Shown here one piece after another: positions 46,796 to 59,529 of a DNA stretch of 64,000 nucleotides (its first letter is position 1; each line of letters begins with the position of its first letter). The position numbers and the translations under genes were made by a program. The notes below the pieces were generated by a model. That model ran no database searches. It saw only the letters and a program-made list of their open reading frames with translations, and was not told the DNA's origin. Source of the DNA: Cyrtodaria siliqua (taxonomy: Eukaryota; Mollusca; Bivalvia; Adapedonta; Hiatellidae); assembly GCA_037043455.1 (NCBI GenBank), contig JAWPHD010001288.1, forward strand, positions 186,001 to 250,000, in the 5' to 3' direction.

Positions 46796-47322
46796 TGAAA
46801 GTTTAGGTAAACATGTCCAGGGTGACGGGGGAATATAACGCCTGATAATTAAACGTGTTCGAGTTTGTCTCATATGTTATGATGAAGGACGTGGCATAAT
46901 TTTCACTCCAGCTCTGAACAATAAATGCGTCTTTAAGAAACACGTTACACTTCAAATTGCATTCCTAAAGAACGCAGAAACAAGCACATATAATCTATGG
47001 AATGTTAATGTAATGCTGATAAACGCTGACAAACGCTGATAAACGCATCCGGTTTTAAACGATAAATGCTGAATGCACGATTGAAATAGCCTCTCTGTTT
47101 TTTTGTAAAATGCATATTTTTTAATTCCTTTTTTAAAAATGCATTCTCTTACCAGCGTTCAGGAAAGGAGTTCACTTTCGTTGATTATCCGAGCCTTCTC
47201 TGACCTTAAAAGCCCTTTTTACGATTTTGATATTTCATCTGGCTGTGTACGGTCAGAGCGGTTCCTATAGCAAAAACACGGGGATCTCCTCACTCTCGCG
47301 GGAGATACCCTCTTGGTTTTAA

Positions 47323-48176
47323 AGGGAATGTAGCGATACAGTCAAACCATGTTTATTATTTAGGGTTCTGAAAAACTTGAATAAGGGCGATAGAATTATC
47401 AAAATCGGATGATAAACAATGAAGATATGATCATTTGAAGGTTCTGTTAAACATATATGGAAGTCGGCCTTTTTGAAAACAGTGACATCACAGTTCTAAA
47501 TGACCATATATGGAGTATTTATAAATATGAACATTTACTGATTTATTGGAAAAATATGACGCCAACTGTATGAAAAATATGTAAACTTAATCGCAAAAAT
47601 GTTTTATATGACCAGTAAAGGAGTTTGCATTCATTTGCAGTGATTGTCTTTGCTTTAAAGGGACACACGGCAATCTTGAAGTGTTTGATATGGGTGTCTC
47701 GATTTATTTAACCAGTATCATTTTTACTTTTACCCTGGTTACATTTAAATAAATAAAATTTGACGAATTCACTATTTCGTCTTATTATACTATACGTTTT
47801 AATATATCATTGGTGCAATAATATCAAAAAATAATAATATGCAAAAACAAATTGCTTTCTACTATTCTTATAATTAATATTAATGATTGAACAAATGCAA
47901 GTTATGCAGAAAAACTAGCGGGACGCCGTGAGTTAAAAAAAATAAAGATTGCCGTGTGTCCCTTTAAATGATATTTATCAATATTCCATATATGGTAATT
48001 TGGAATTATGACGTCGTAGTTCTCAAAATGGCGGCTCCCATTTCCATTTTAGAATAACCTTCAAATGGTCATATCTTATTTGTTTATCATCCGATTTTGA
48101 TAATTCTTTCAGCTTTTCCCAAGTTTTTCATAACTCTCAATAAACGAGCTTATTTGGCTGTGACGCAACATACCCT
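47323..48176. mobile_element. TTAA-flanked MITE family K1, interrupted by a second MITE
   Basis: TTAA at 47319-47322 and 48177-48180 flanks AGGG...CCCT ends. The arms of about 200 bp are reverse complements: gggaatgtagcg, tctgaaaaacttg, atcaaaatcggatgataaac, ggttct...gtcggc and atgaccatatatgga. TTAA duplication with AGGG ends fits Kolobok- or piggyBac-style elements; the superfamily is inference. Further copies are at 52886-53675, 59400-59525 and 63355-63730. Confidence 0.82.
47659..47963. mobile_element. 305-bp MITE family K2 nested in K1
   Basis: TTAA at 47655-47658 and 47964-47967 flanks AGGGACACACGGCAATCTT ends in inverse orientation. Host K1 sequence (ctttgctttaaa / ttaaatgatattt) resumes on both sides and is continuous in the K1 copy at 52.9 kb. 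Diverged relatives are near 32500-32640 and 63756-63800. Confidence 0.88.
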
Positions 48177-48865
48177 TTAAGTAAATATATCTAAGAAAGC
48201 ATGCATTGAATTAACATTCCAAGCATCTAAAGCGATTATCAATATATTTATTTACCTAACTGAACCGAAATATTTGTTATATTAATCTTAATAAAGTTGT
48301 AACAGTCAACCTTTTCAGACGAAATTAAAAAATATTAAATTTCCAACATTTGTTATTATTCAGGTGAAATGTCACGTGATTGCGACCGGTGCGTCGATAA
48401 ATATATTCCGAAAAATTCAAACAATTTCAAAATTGCGACTAACATTTCCTTTTCGCACTCACAATTCTCTGAAAACATCCAATTGTTTACCTTTAAAGGT
48501 TAGACCCTAATTATTCTCCGAGCAGGAAATCCAAAAAGCTTTAGGTCATGATGAAAACGAAATCATCATTATGGGTGATACAAATTATAACTTCCTAAAA
48601 TATTCACCTAAAAGATGATTAGATTGTCTTGATACATACAATTTTACTCAATTAATACAATCTCCAGCAAGGGTTTTATACAAACTCCTCTACCCGTATA
48701 GACCATATTTACTCCAATAAACCACATACTATATGTGAAACAAATGTTCCAATATATAGTGCAAGTGACCACTACCCAGTCTGCGCAACAAGACATGCAC
48801 CCTTTATTAAATCAGGTAATATACATACAGAAATAACTTACAGAGATTTTAAGAAACTTGATACA

Positions 48866-49837
48866 ATGCATTTCAATAATAGTTTAAATGAAACGTTTGA
48901 TCTTATCAATATAGAAAGAACGACAGATGTAAACTCTGCCATAAGCTCGTGGAATGATGCTATTATTAATGTACTAGATAAACATGCACCTATAAAAACT
49001 AAACGAATAAAAAGCAACACACTTCCAAGTTGGTTGACTCCTGAAATAAAAGAATCAAGGAATAAAAGAGATTTCTATCATAAGACAAATGATTTTGTCC
49101 AGTATAAACATTGGAGAAATAAAACTAATATTCTCATTGATCAAGCTAAAAAGGATTACTACACCAAAGCCATAGAAGATAACACAAACTCTGGGACCAT
49201 GTGGAGGTATATAAATGAACTTAAATCAGGGAAAACTAAGTCAAAACACCAAAACAAAATAAAAATTGGTAATAGGTATGTCACATCTAAGAAAGATATT
49301 GCTGATGAGTTTAATGATTTTTTCACAAATCTTTCAAATAATTTTTCTGATTCTAATGAAAGTCTTAATCTAGAAAAACTAAGGGATTTTGTTCGACATA
49401 AAATGCCAAATAACAAGGAATTTTCTATTAGAAACATAACCATGGATGAAGTTCTAAAATACATAAATCAGCTTGATTCTACAAAGTCAACTGGTCTAGA
49501 TTCTACAAAGTCAACTGGTCTAGATTCTACAAAGTCAACTGGTCTAGATGGCATAGGCCCTCACATTTTAAAAACTGCGGCGCCAATTCTTGCAAAATCG
49601 ATATGTCACATTATAAACATTAGTATTATGACATGTGTATTCCCAGAAAAATTAAAAAATGCAAGAGAAGTTCCTATATATAAATCAGGTGATGCTGATG
49701 ATCCCGGTAATTATAGACCAAATTCTATTTTATCCACATTATCAAAAATACTAGAAAGACATATAGCCAACCAGTGTATTGACTATCGTGAAATGTATGG
49801 TCTAATTCAAGTTATAGGGGACAGTCAGGCTTTATAA
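48866..49837 (+). pseudogene. LINE reverse transcriptase, N-terminal part
   Basis: A 323-residue frame. Its motifs are the linker SWLTPEIKESRNKRD and Y-x-K-x-I-x-x-x-x-N, then LDSTKSTG-LDGIGPHILK (RT motif 1 region), then GDADDPGNYRPNSILSTLSKILER (RT motif 2). It ends by frameshift just before QSGFIKSHSCHTAL, which continues in another frame. The segment LDSTKSTG is present three times in tandem (49472-49543). Confidence 0.88.
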
Positions 49838-50240
49838 AATCTCATTCCTGCCATACAGCATTAACAAAGCTAACAGATATGTTACTGCAAGAATTGAATA
49901 ATGGACATGTCACTGAACTTGTTTTGATTGATTTCAAAAAGGCATTTGATCAAGTTAACCATGAACTTTGTTGGCAAAACTTAAGTTATAATTTTGATAA
50001 ATGCACTTTAAAATGGTTCGACTCGTACCTTACAAATCGATACCAGAATATACAAATTTCGACAGAGCTTTAAAAGCCTAATCTTATAAAAACATGGGTA
50101 CCACAAGGGTCAATTCTTGGACCACTTCTATTTATCATGTTTATCAATGATCTACCACTTTATGTAGAAAATGCAAACACAGACATATTTGCTGATGATG
50201 TACGTCTGGTCCTAATCTTGAAATTATAAAAGAAAATAGC
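49838..50240 (+). pseudogene. LINE reverse transcriptase, catalytic part
   Basis: SGFIKSHSCHTAL then LVLIDFKKAFDQVNHE (motif A, catalytic Asp present), a stop near 50072, VPQGSILGPLLFIMFINDLP (motif B) at about 50100-50160 and DIFADDVRLV (motif C, FADD intact) at about 50185-50215, followed by a stop. Catalytic residues survive, but the frame is broken. Confidence 0.88.
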
Positions 50241-50397
50241 CAGCTTAGTCTCAAACAAACAGAACAATGGGCTAAACAAAATAAAATGTTAATAAATGAA
50301 ATGAAAACAAAATATATGATTATATGTACATCTCAAAAGTTGTCTAAACTTAATAATGAAGTAAAACAATTATATGTTAACAGCATAGCAATAGAAA

Positions 50398-50834
50398 ATG
50401 TACAGACAAAAATTATTAGGGGTATATATTGATAAAAAACTGTCATGGGACGTCCATGTTGATAATCTTTGTACTTTTTTAACAAACAAAACTAATCTTT
50501 TGTGCAAAATCAAGAATTTCTCACACATGAAACAAGAATTATGTATTACAATGCACATATACAACCAATTTTGGATTATGGTGACACTATTTGGGGAAAT
50601 TGCTCTAGCAACAATATTAATAGAATCCAAAAAATCCAAAAGAGAGCTGCTCGGATCATTCTTAATAAGCCATATAATGCATCTTTAAAACCCTTATTTA
50701 AAGAGCTAAAATGGTTAAATGTCCATGATCGAATACAATTTTATAAAGCAGTGCAGATTTACAAATGCGTCAATAATCTTGCTCCAGACTATCTTACATC
50801 TTTGTTTCAAAAGGTTCATTCCTCTTATAAATGA
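50398..50834 (+). pseudogene. LINE C-terminal region
   Basis: KLLGVYIDKKLSWDVHVDNL, then after a shift YYNAHIQPILDYGDTIWGNC, then IQKIQKRAARIILNKPYNAS and LKWLNVHDRIQFYKAVQIYK. These are the standard C-terminal phrases of CR1/L2/Jockey-type proteins. It ends at a stop near 50834 and is followed by an AT-rich 3' UTR. Confidence 0.88.
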
Positions 50835-51224
50835 AGGACTTGTTTAAATGGTGATCTAATCGTCCCGAAACATAGGCTAAGTATATACAAACAAAGTATT
50901 CGTTATTCTGGTGCTGTCATATGGAACTCGCTCGCACCTCCAACGCGACAAGTCAAACATATCAAAGAATTTAAAAAGAAACATTATTCCTATCTTTTAG
51001 TTAGTACTAGTTAATTTTAATTTGCTTGCATTTGGTTAAGTACTTTAAAATAACTTTAAAATATTTATATACAGGGATTTTTGATTTAACAACAGGAAAC
51101 TCTTCAGAATTGTATAATATTGTATATATATAACCATGTGTGTGTGTTACATGTTTCTTCATTTGATGGCCTCAAGGGAGAACAATTGTTGTAAATTGAT
51201 TGAGTTACCATCATTAAATAAAGC

Positions 51225-51256
<32 letters not shown>

Positions 51257-51259
51257 GGA

Positions 51260-52880
51260 GAGTTCGTTCGACTCCAAAAATCCCTCGATGTTCGGGAATA
51301 TAATTAATATGCAAAATAACAATATGGCGGATATAGTAAATAAAAGTGTACTTCAAAACATAAATGTTTTGTGTCACTACAATCGATAAAGGTGCAGTTT
51401 TATCATTGCAACTTGGTATAATAAACATTAATTGATCGATCTGTTAAGCTTAATTATCGTAAAAAATCGACCCGACGCCGCAAACATCGTTAAAAGTGCA
51501 CGACTTTTTCGTTTTTAGTAATCCCTCGGTTTTCACTATAGGAGTTCTTCTGACCCTAAAGACATACAAAAAAAGAAAAAAAAAGAAAAAAGAAAGGCTT
51601 TTAGGGTTAGAGAAGGTTCGGATTAATGCGTTGATATAAACGCAACTGGATGCAGGTAAACAAAACGCCGACGAAGTGCAGACGAAAAGCATCTGCCCAG
51701 AGAAAACGCCTATTATAAAGAAAAATCCCAGTACGAACTTAACACTTATGGATGCAAGAGCTCTAAACTCCCACACAAACCATATGTAATGTGCATAGCA
51801 GTGTAAAAACATGCACGCGTTTATACAATGTTGCTGTTTGATGGTTACGTGTACAGTAGTACGCGGGTAAGACGCGCAGGAATACATTTTTGGCGTACAT
51901 GTACTTCTGTAAAAAAAAAAAAAAAAAAAAAAAAATTACAACAGGACTCAATTGTATGATGTGTTGTTTACGTCATTTATCTAAGATAAAACTTTAATTA
52001 TATTATCACGTTGATAAACATTTAACGAGTCTATGTTCAACTTCAACTATCATGTTTTATTTGTATGAGGTAATTCTAAATTTCTTAAAGTCTCTGTTAA
52101 GAAGAAATAATGAATAAGTATCTGTTCTTACCAGTTCGTTAACGTCCAAAATCGTCACTGGATATCTTCAGGTCCTTGCTCTCTATGCCCCTTTTATAAG
52201 GTCATTCCCGGCTATTTTGCAATACAACCGTTAAATGCGTCGCATTATCTTTTTTTTCCAGCTCGTCTGTCCGTCGTGGCTTACATTAGGTTTTATAAAA
52301 ACGTCTTCTTCTCATAAACAGCTGGGCTAATTTTGATCAATATTCACAATCATGATGATACATGGATCAATACTTGTTATTCTTTTACAAATTAGGTCAC
52401 CGTGTCATAAAAGATGGCTGCTGTTTTTAATATAGTCCAAACATTAAACAATCTTCCTCTCAAAAACCTCTGAAAATATTTCGATGATCGCTAGATTCCA
52501 GACTATCAAATGTGTATGAACTAATTCACCGATGCCAAACTTGGCACTGTCCACTCTAAAGCTCTGACTTTGTATATTGAGTGTAGTATATGGAATCCAT
52601 ACACAGCATCAGTTTATTTTCATATACTGCATGGGCAATGCTGACCAACCTTCACAATGATGACATAACTAAGTTACCATCCAACCTGACAGTTGTAACT
52701 TAAATAAACCAAACCTTTTAAAATATGTTCTTAAACCTCTAAACAGATGTAATTTAGAGATGATCGTTAACTAAACTATCACAGTGTGTACACATGAAGT
52801 TGACAAACATAGCCTCACCGTGGAGGTCTAACGTTTGTAAAGAGTTAAAGGGAAAACTAAAAAAACAAAAACATTTTAGG
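51260..52880. other. No gene seen; old dispersed repeat phrases
   Basis: About 52255-52520 (ctcgtctgtccgtcg, ttgatcaatattcac, aagatggctgctg, ttcctctcaaaaacctctga) looks like a dispersed bivalve repeat known to me from general pattern. A similar phrase (atattctcctcaagaaacgctgaa) occurs near 57310. Frames are short and of simple composition. Confidence 0.35.
51911..51935 (+). repeat. Poly(A) run, 25 bases
   Basis: Twenty-five consecutive A. It could mark the 3' end of a retroposed sequence on the plus strand; no gene body was recognised upstream (51270-51900). Confidence 0.9.
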
Positions 52881-52885
52881 TTTAA

Positions 52886-53675
52886 AGGGAATGTAGCGAC
52901 ACAGCCAAACATTCTTATTATTTAGAGTTCGGAAAAATTAGGAAAAGGGTGAAAAAATTATCAAAATCGGATGATAAACAAAGAAGATATAACCAGTTGA
53001 AAGTTGTTCTAAAACGGATGTGGGAGCCGCCATTTTCTGAACTATGACGTCATAGTTCTAAATTACCATATATGGCATACTGATAGATAGCATTTAAAGC
53101 AAAGAAACTCACTGCAGATGAATGCAAAATCCTTTACTGATCGTATAATGCAGTATTACTCTTAATTTTGTACATATTTTTCATAAAGTTGCTTCTTTTT
53201 TCTAAATTAAATTATCATATGACTCATATATATTCCCAGTCTCATTAAAATCAAATCCTAATTACGCTTTGATACCCTCCGCTATAGGCTTGTAGTGTGA
53301 AGTATCGTGGCATGATAAAGCGCCTGATTTTAATGAGATTGAAATATTCCATAAATTATACGGTCATTTAGGACTATGGTGCCATAGCTCTCAAAATGGC
53401 GGGTTCCATATCCGTTTCTACGGATGTAAATAAGTTGCTCTATGATCTCGTGTTGTTGTAATTGTGTTGTTACAGTTTAATTTTACATGACTTGTATATT
53501 GTTTGTAACATTTCACATTTCCCTCCTGGGGACTTGAATAAACAATAAACTGTCAACCTTCAAATTTTCATAACTTCTTGGTTTATCATCCGATTTTGAT
53601 ACTTGTTTCACCCTTTTCCAAGATTAGCAGAACTCTCAGGAATAAAGATTGTTTGGATGTGTGGCTGCATTCCCT
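52886..53675. mobile_element. MITE family K1, uninterrupted copy
   Basis: TTAA at 52882-52885 and 53676-53679 flanks AGGGAATGTAGCGACACAGC and its inverse. It has the same ~200-bp arms as 47323-48176 and no nested K2, but the middle also carries other sequence (53220-53540). No transposase frame. Confidence 0.85.
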
Positions 53676-53860
53676 TTAAAATAAAGGGACTGGATGAGAT
53701 ATGGAAGAGTGATTTATGTCACTCCAACTAAAAATGAAAACCCTCATTATGTGCTTCAATTTCATATAAAATTTACATATGCATTTAATTAAGCAGCATG
53801 TTACCTTCGGTTTAAATATATTTTATGAACATGTTTTGTCAGGTTAACCCGACGACTCGG

Positions 53861-53861
<1 letters not shown>

Positions 53862-53895
<34 letters not shown>

Positions 53896-53905
53896 CGTGC
53901 GTGTT
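53862..53905 (+). repeat. (TG)n microsatellite
   Basis: TG repeats grading into cgtg steps. Confidence 0.97.
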
Positions 53906-53909
53906 TTTG

Positions 53910-55690
53910 CTAAATCATACATATTAATTTAAATGCCGATTATATTGCTAACACTTGTACATATAATTCACATAAAGTGTACTTCTATCACAAAACAAGA
54001 ATGTATAAGAACGTTAATGCAACGCATGAATTGATATTAATGATTATAAAACACAATGGTCGAGTTTTAAGTTTTCCAGACAACATGTTTTCATTAAAAT
54101 AATTAAATCGTACGAATCATGGGGCCCAATTAAGTGGTCTGTTGTTGACGTTGGGAGTAAAAGCCGTACCGTACCGTACATTCCGAAATATAACGAAAAC
54201 AGCAGGTGCGTAGTACGGATAATATCGAAAGTAGCAATTAATGGTTTAGTAACGAATCTAATAGAGATTATCGGTATATTATCAGTGTATGAAAGATGTA
54301 TATAAAGACACACGATAACGTTTATTAATTTATTTATATCATATATTAGAACAATTAGCATGCCTACATAAAAAAGATATATATGAGATGTAATTGGATA
54401 ATAAATAGAATCCGTGCCGTACCGTACATCATTTGTGTAACAGTTATCACAAATAAAGATGTGATGTTATCAACATTATCAAATAAATATCCGACATGGG
54501 GTCAATAACATGACCAAGAAATTAATGACATTAAATAAAGTAACAATTCAAATGTGTGACGAACACTTAGGCAGATTTTAAGTGGCATTCACAAATCTTA
54601 ACACAGCAGAATACATTACTAATCAGCAATATTTATAACAATAATAAAGATTATCCTTGGCAAACACGTGTTTATCTATGGATACATTGACTGCAAAATA
54701 CTGATTTTGATGTAATTCAACTTTTTTTTAAATAATTACATTCATTACATGCACATTTGAAGAGTAAATAATTCGATTACCATGATATTAAATTGAAACC
54801 TTTTATCACATCACATCATGGTAAGTACCAAAGGCGGTTCATAAATTCGCGAGTAGAAGAGATTATATAACTATGTACCACAGACATCTCTTTATCAAAC
54901 CATACAATTATTTTCATCAGTTCAATTCAATATTTTATTTGGCATAACATTTACATGTTTGTTGTCTAAACAAGGTGGAATATAATACTAGTACACAATA
55001 TTTCAGAGAAGAGTATTAACAAACATACTTCATTTAGAGAATGAATACATATATTACAGTGGAATAGTTATAATTATTACGTTCTTTCAATGGCATTTTA
55101 TCACATTGTATTACCATTATCAATATTGTGTTTAAAAAGCGTTTATATTTAGGAATTTAGAACAATACATAGAAACTCTGACTACCGTTACATCAGACTA
55201 AATGTTTATTTTTATTTTTTATATATACTAATCCTAATTCAATGAAGTTTGTTTTGTTTTAGCCATATCGCCACCGGAAACGTCATTGCAGAAATCCTAT
55301 TTTCAGACATTCAAGGGGCGGTAACTCTTTAATGCATGATTGAATCTGATTGGTTTTCGAAAGGAACCGAGATCTCATGTATACGTATGTTGTGACCAAC
55401 TTTCTCTGACATTTTCATTTTACAATTATTCCCCTTTGACACCTATAAAATATAAACATTTCTACATAACTTCACGTGTTATCCCCCGCCGATTAGGCGG
55501 AGGGATATAGAATTGACGCCGTTCCTCTGTCCTTCCGGTAATTTTCAGAAGTACCTTTATACTGTCCAAGATATAAAGTACCCGGAGGGTAAAAATTGAA
55601 AACTCAGCCGAGGCCTAAAGTTTGTGAATCGAGTTGGTAGGGAAATATTTTTAAAAAACATTGCTTTCTCAAGAACATTTAAATAATTAT
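53910..55690. other. AT-rich gene-free stretch
   Basis: No domain-bearing frame, no array. The 105-codon minus frame at 54044-54361 shows nothing recognisable. gtaccgtacc phrases recur at about 54163-54181 and 54413-54428. Confidence 0.5.
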
Positions 55691-55695
55691 TGTTT

Positions 55696-55698
<3 letters not shown>

Positions 55699-55737
<39 letters not shown>

Positions 55738-55748
55738 TTGTTGTTGTA
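55699..55748. repeat. (CTG)n(TTG)n microsatellite
   Basis: About a dozen CTG steps, then TTG steps. The poly-Ser frame over it is an artefact. Confidence 0.97.
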
Positions 55749-55862
55749 GAAATAATCAGTATACCGTAGCTTATCAGGTGTACAAATAAAGTCCCTGGAG
55801 TAAAGATGTTTCCAAACCGTAAGATCCAATGTTTATATATAGAAAGAGTAGTACAAATATGA

Positions 55863-56067
55863 CCTCCGTGAGCGCGATAGTAAAGAGGCTGCGTCTAAAA
55901 CTGTCTCGCCTCTTACCGCTGCGGGTTCGAATCTCACTGGGAGCTCGACTTGTCAAGCGAGAATGTGTTGATTCTCATGAATGACGGGAGGCATACAGTA
56001 CTCGATCTAGCCAGGATAAATGGGGTGGTCTGTCTCTACCACACAAACAATATTTTTGACCGTCATC
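55863..56067 (+). mobile_element. tRNA-derived SINE, family B, head present, 3' truncated
   Basis: The head is ctccgtgagcgcgatagtaa with a gcgggttcgaatctcac B box. The body is gggagctcgacttgtcaagc, acagtactcgatctagcc and ggggtggtctgtctctac. It matches the minus copy at 29601-29866 but stops at gaccgtcat, without the final ~50 bp. Confidence 0.82.
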
Positions 56068-56394
56068 AGTTTATTATCAAAATGCCATTAGGCAAATAGC
56101 CCATGAGGATATACATGTTTACAACACATGACTGACAGTCAAAATATACAATATGCACAACTAATATGTTTTACAAATGTACTATATCATTATTTGTTAT
56201 GATAACAATATATATATATTTTGTTAATAATAATTCCTTTCATTTGCGTGGAGAAGGCTTTTAGCCATTACAGTTGTTCACAATATACAGGTCAGATTTG
56301 CTTAATTTAAACACGTAGTTACTACCAACAGACAAGTTTGTGAATTAAATCAATTATTTGCAAACAAACATTCATTTCGTTTATTAAAAGAGTT

Positions 56395-56548
56395 TTAAAC
56401 AAACATAGCCACGTTTCTAATTTCTTTTTGACATTCTGAGTTAATTAACAAAATAAGTTTCTGCATATTTGGCCTATTCCAATAGTATTTTTTGATATAT
56501 TGTTTTCTAAACTCCGAGTATATAGGACATTCTAACATTAAATTAATA
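56395..56548 (-). pseudogene. LINE polyprotein C-terminal fragment
   Basis: The minus frame LMLECPIYSEFRKQYIKKYY, then WNRPNMQKLILLIN and RNVAMF, corresponds to the stretch that follows EIGDEFHYLLxC in LINE proteins. It therefore complements the fragment at 20980-21306. Upstream residues in the same frame are an AAAC-rich artefact. Confidence 0.5.
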
Positions 56549-56550
56549 TA

Positions 56551-56680
56551 TTGCCTAACATGTGCTAAAAAAGACATAAAACACCGTTCAAACAAACAAA
56601 CAAAAAACAAACAAACAAACAAACAAACGCGCAAGCAAACACACACACACACAAACACTAAACAAATAAACAAACAAACA
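56551..56680 (+). mobile_element. Isolated SINE family B 3' tail plus (CAAA)n
   Basis: gcctaacatgtgctaaaaaa and gacataaaacaccgttcaaa are the tail of family B. They run into a caaacaaa/acacac simple repeat to about 56680. Confidence 0.6.
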
Positions 56681-57226
56681 AGCATTAGAAAAACTGAAGT
56701 ATATATTGTTATATCATGGAATATCAACATTGCTCAAGCTATGGCCATTATGATAAGTATACCAAAACATATGCACAGGGTGAGCGCTTCAGACGCGTCT
56801 GGACCTCTTGGTGTTGTGTGTTATCTTTGACTTAGTTTTTAACACTAGTGATGGCCAAAATGTATCTCTAAAGACTGGCCCTATTTCTTGATTCATTCTG
56901 ATAATGTCAAGAGAAGTACAACAACATGAGGTTTAAATGAGATAAGAGGGGGATTTTGTATCGTTTAATTTATTTGCATTACCTAGTTTCTTTATTTTAA
57001 ACAGCCGTTATGTTTTGCACGTTCATTTATCCTTGATAATCATACATGTATACAAATAATCGCACAAATGAAAGCTGTTTTGTTCAAGAATGTAATAATG
57101 TTTTAAATAAGTGACTTTCCTATATATTTAATTGTTATTACATTATCGTTCTTTCAACAGTCAAACTGCCAATCCAATTTCTACACGTTTAACAATATTG
57201 GTCAATAAGAGCTTTATGTTATCGCG

Positions 57227-57263
57227 GAAGAAGAAGAAGAAGAAGAAGAAAAAGAAGAAGAAA
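57227..57263 (+). repeat. (GAA)n microsatellite
   Basis: gaa steps with one interruption. Confidence 0.95.
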
Positions 57264-57269
57264 AGGGGT

Positions 57270-59400
57270 ATATTAAGACAACGCAAAACCAACTAAACCC
57301 TTAAGAGATATTCTCCTCAAGAAACGCTGAACATATTTCGACATTATTTCTGTTTTTATATATAAATGATTGCTATACACTAAACTATGACGTTGTACAA
57401 ACTATGTCCTCGGATCAAAAAAGACCTCACCCGAGGGTCCAGCATATGTATATAGAGATGCATACGACAAGCTCTAATGCATTTCCTTCGTAAGACATTT
57501 GTTAAACAAACTTCATATGAATGATCCTGAGTCAACTTGTCACTCTTACTAAAGAAACAACACCTTTGAAACATTCTTCTCTAGAACAGCCGGACGTGTC
57601 CTCACATATGATCGTTAGTTCGTTCAATTCGATTCCCCAGAACAAAAATGGCTCCGCCCCGGTGATCCAAGTTTATGGTTTACAAGGTAAGCTGTAAAAT
57701 GTCGTCGTAAGAACTATAGTACATCTTTTGACATTGTTTCATTCAGAAATGATCGATGGATTGTCAGCTAAATAAAATATCCGGTGTCAAAATGGCCCCG
57801 ATCCGGTGTTTTACGTTTGTAAATTGAGAATTATAGGGAAAACTCTAAAATAGGGGATGCCGTTTTACTTGTTAATACCATTTTGTAAGATCAGATATTC
57901 AAATACGTGATATCTCAAAATGGTATTAAAAAGAAAAACGGCACCATTTTAAGAGATTTTGAAATCAAATAAACATCTATTCAAATACACCACCCACTCC
58001 CCCACCCCCACACAACCCATACTCAAATATTTTCTTCTCAAGAACCATTAATTGGGTCTAATTTCAGAAATGAAAAAAACAACGGAAATCCCTACAACGT
58101 CTGTTCACTGAAATTAAGTCATCCGGGTGAAAAAAGCACCCACTCTAGGGTACTAAAGTTTGCATACCCAAAACTATAACTTACAAACTGTAGTATATAA
58201 GCTGTAATACATTGTGCATATTTTGAATACAATTTTGATTTTCATGGGTTTCTGATCCCAAGTTATTAGATTTCTCCCCATTTTATTTAGAGATGCTTGT
58301 CCCCTATGTGTCAAAGCTTACTCTACCATATTTTGAATTTTTGCCGAAGCTTTTTTATTTGACTGGTTACTTTATTAATATACTTCTTTATTACGTCTAT
58401 CGACAGTCCCCGGATAAGCAAAATACGTTTTTTAGGATTCTCTCCTTGTGATGCGCCATTAGCCTTATATATATATGTGAATGTTATATTTCAAGCATTT
58501 TAATGTATCTACCAAGCTCGTCAGGTGAGTGACCCATGGTATAGTTGGTCCTCTTTATCATATCATCATACTCAGATATGAGGTCAATACGACCTTATGT
58601 GTATACATGTGTAAACATGTAAACATCTCAATTCATTTAATCGGGCAATGACAGAACTGAACCAGAAATAATCTAAAACATGTTTTGAGAATAAGTTATA
58701 CACGATACAAACATACATACATTGCAGGGGTTGATGCAGGATTTCAGCTTAGTGGGGGCGTAAGATTTTGGTCAATTTTCGGGTCCGTTTCTAGCCTCAT
58801 AAAACGGTTGTGGTAGTGCATTGATAGGGTAAAAAATTTCGTTTTCAAATAAAAGGATTTAACAATGTGTTAATTAAACGACTCATTAGCCATTATGCGT
58901 CGAGCGAGCGAAACAATTTTTTATACTGAGTGCGTGCATCGAAATTGTTTGATATTTTATCTACAGTGACATGGACATACATGTATGTCCGGATTTTTTA
59001 GGGGTGCGCGCGCCGGGTGCGCTCCCCCTCCCCCACCTGGATCTGCTAGTGCATTGTTACCCACTCTCTCTCTCTCTCTCCTCCCCAACCCGCTCACTAA
59101 CACGCACACACGCGCACCCACGCACGCACACACACCTGCCCATGTATGTAGTGAATAACATATATTTTTTCAAAAGATAACAACATACAACAGGAGAGAT
59201 GGAGAGAAGGAGACCGCCACTATTTAAATTAAGTACATGCGCTACAAGAATTGTATTAACCTAAATTGTAAAGAGTGTGTGGTCCTTAGAGATTCATGCT
59301 ACTATCAACTTGTCTCCTGTGTATATTAGCAGAGACGACTAATAGGTTGTCGCCGAATCTTCAGGGATTTTCTCTCTAGTTTAGAGTTGATGCTGTTTTT
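57270..59400. other. No gene seen; old repeat phrases
   Basis: About 58730-59060 has gggttgatgcaggatttcag at the left and cccccacctggatctgc at the right. These are the degenerate inverse ends of a dispersed element (about 330 bp). A CA/CT-rich tract lies at 59060-59130. Nothing codes. Confidence 0.35.
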
Positions 59401-59525
59401 CCCTATAGCCAGACATACTCTATTAGTATGAGTTATGAAAACCTTGAATTATCAAAATCGGATGATAAATAAAACAGATATGACTATTTGAAGGTTGTTC
59501 TAAAACGGATATGGGAGCCGCCATT
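59400..59525. mobile_element. Partial MITE family K1 copy
   Basis: atcaaaatcggatgataaat, gaaggttgttctaaaacgga and atgggagccgccatttt are the left arm of K1. The right arm is absent. Confidence 0.75.
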
Positions 59526-59529
59526 TTAG

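Larger units (their letters stand above)
48520..51260 (+). mobile_element. Decayed 5'-truncated non-LTR retrotransposon (LINE)
   Basis: APE-endonuclease phrases come first: EIIIMGDTNYNF near 48565-48600, then RIDHIYSN and SASDHYPVCAT near 48700-48795. They lead into a linker and reverse transcriptase (48866-50240), a C-terminal thumb region (50400-50840) and an AT-rich 3' tail ending in (ATT)n at about 51223-51256. Stops and shifts occur at about 48620, 49838, 50072 and 50229. Layout is that of CR1/Jockey/L2-type single-strand LINEs; the clade is not resolved. Confidence 0.9.

Noticed and set aside
51450..51951. 145- and 62-residue minus frames
   Set aside because: Composition is dominated by poly-Phe/Lys from A-rich runs, and they show no domain and no splice support.
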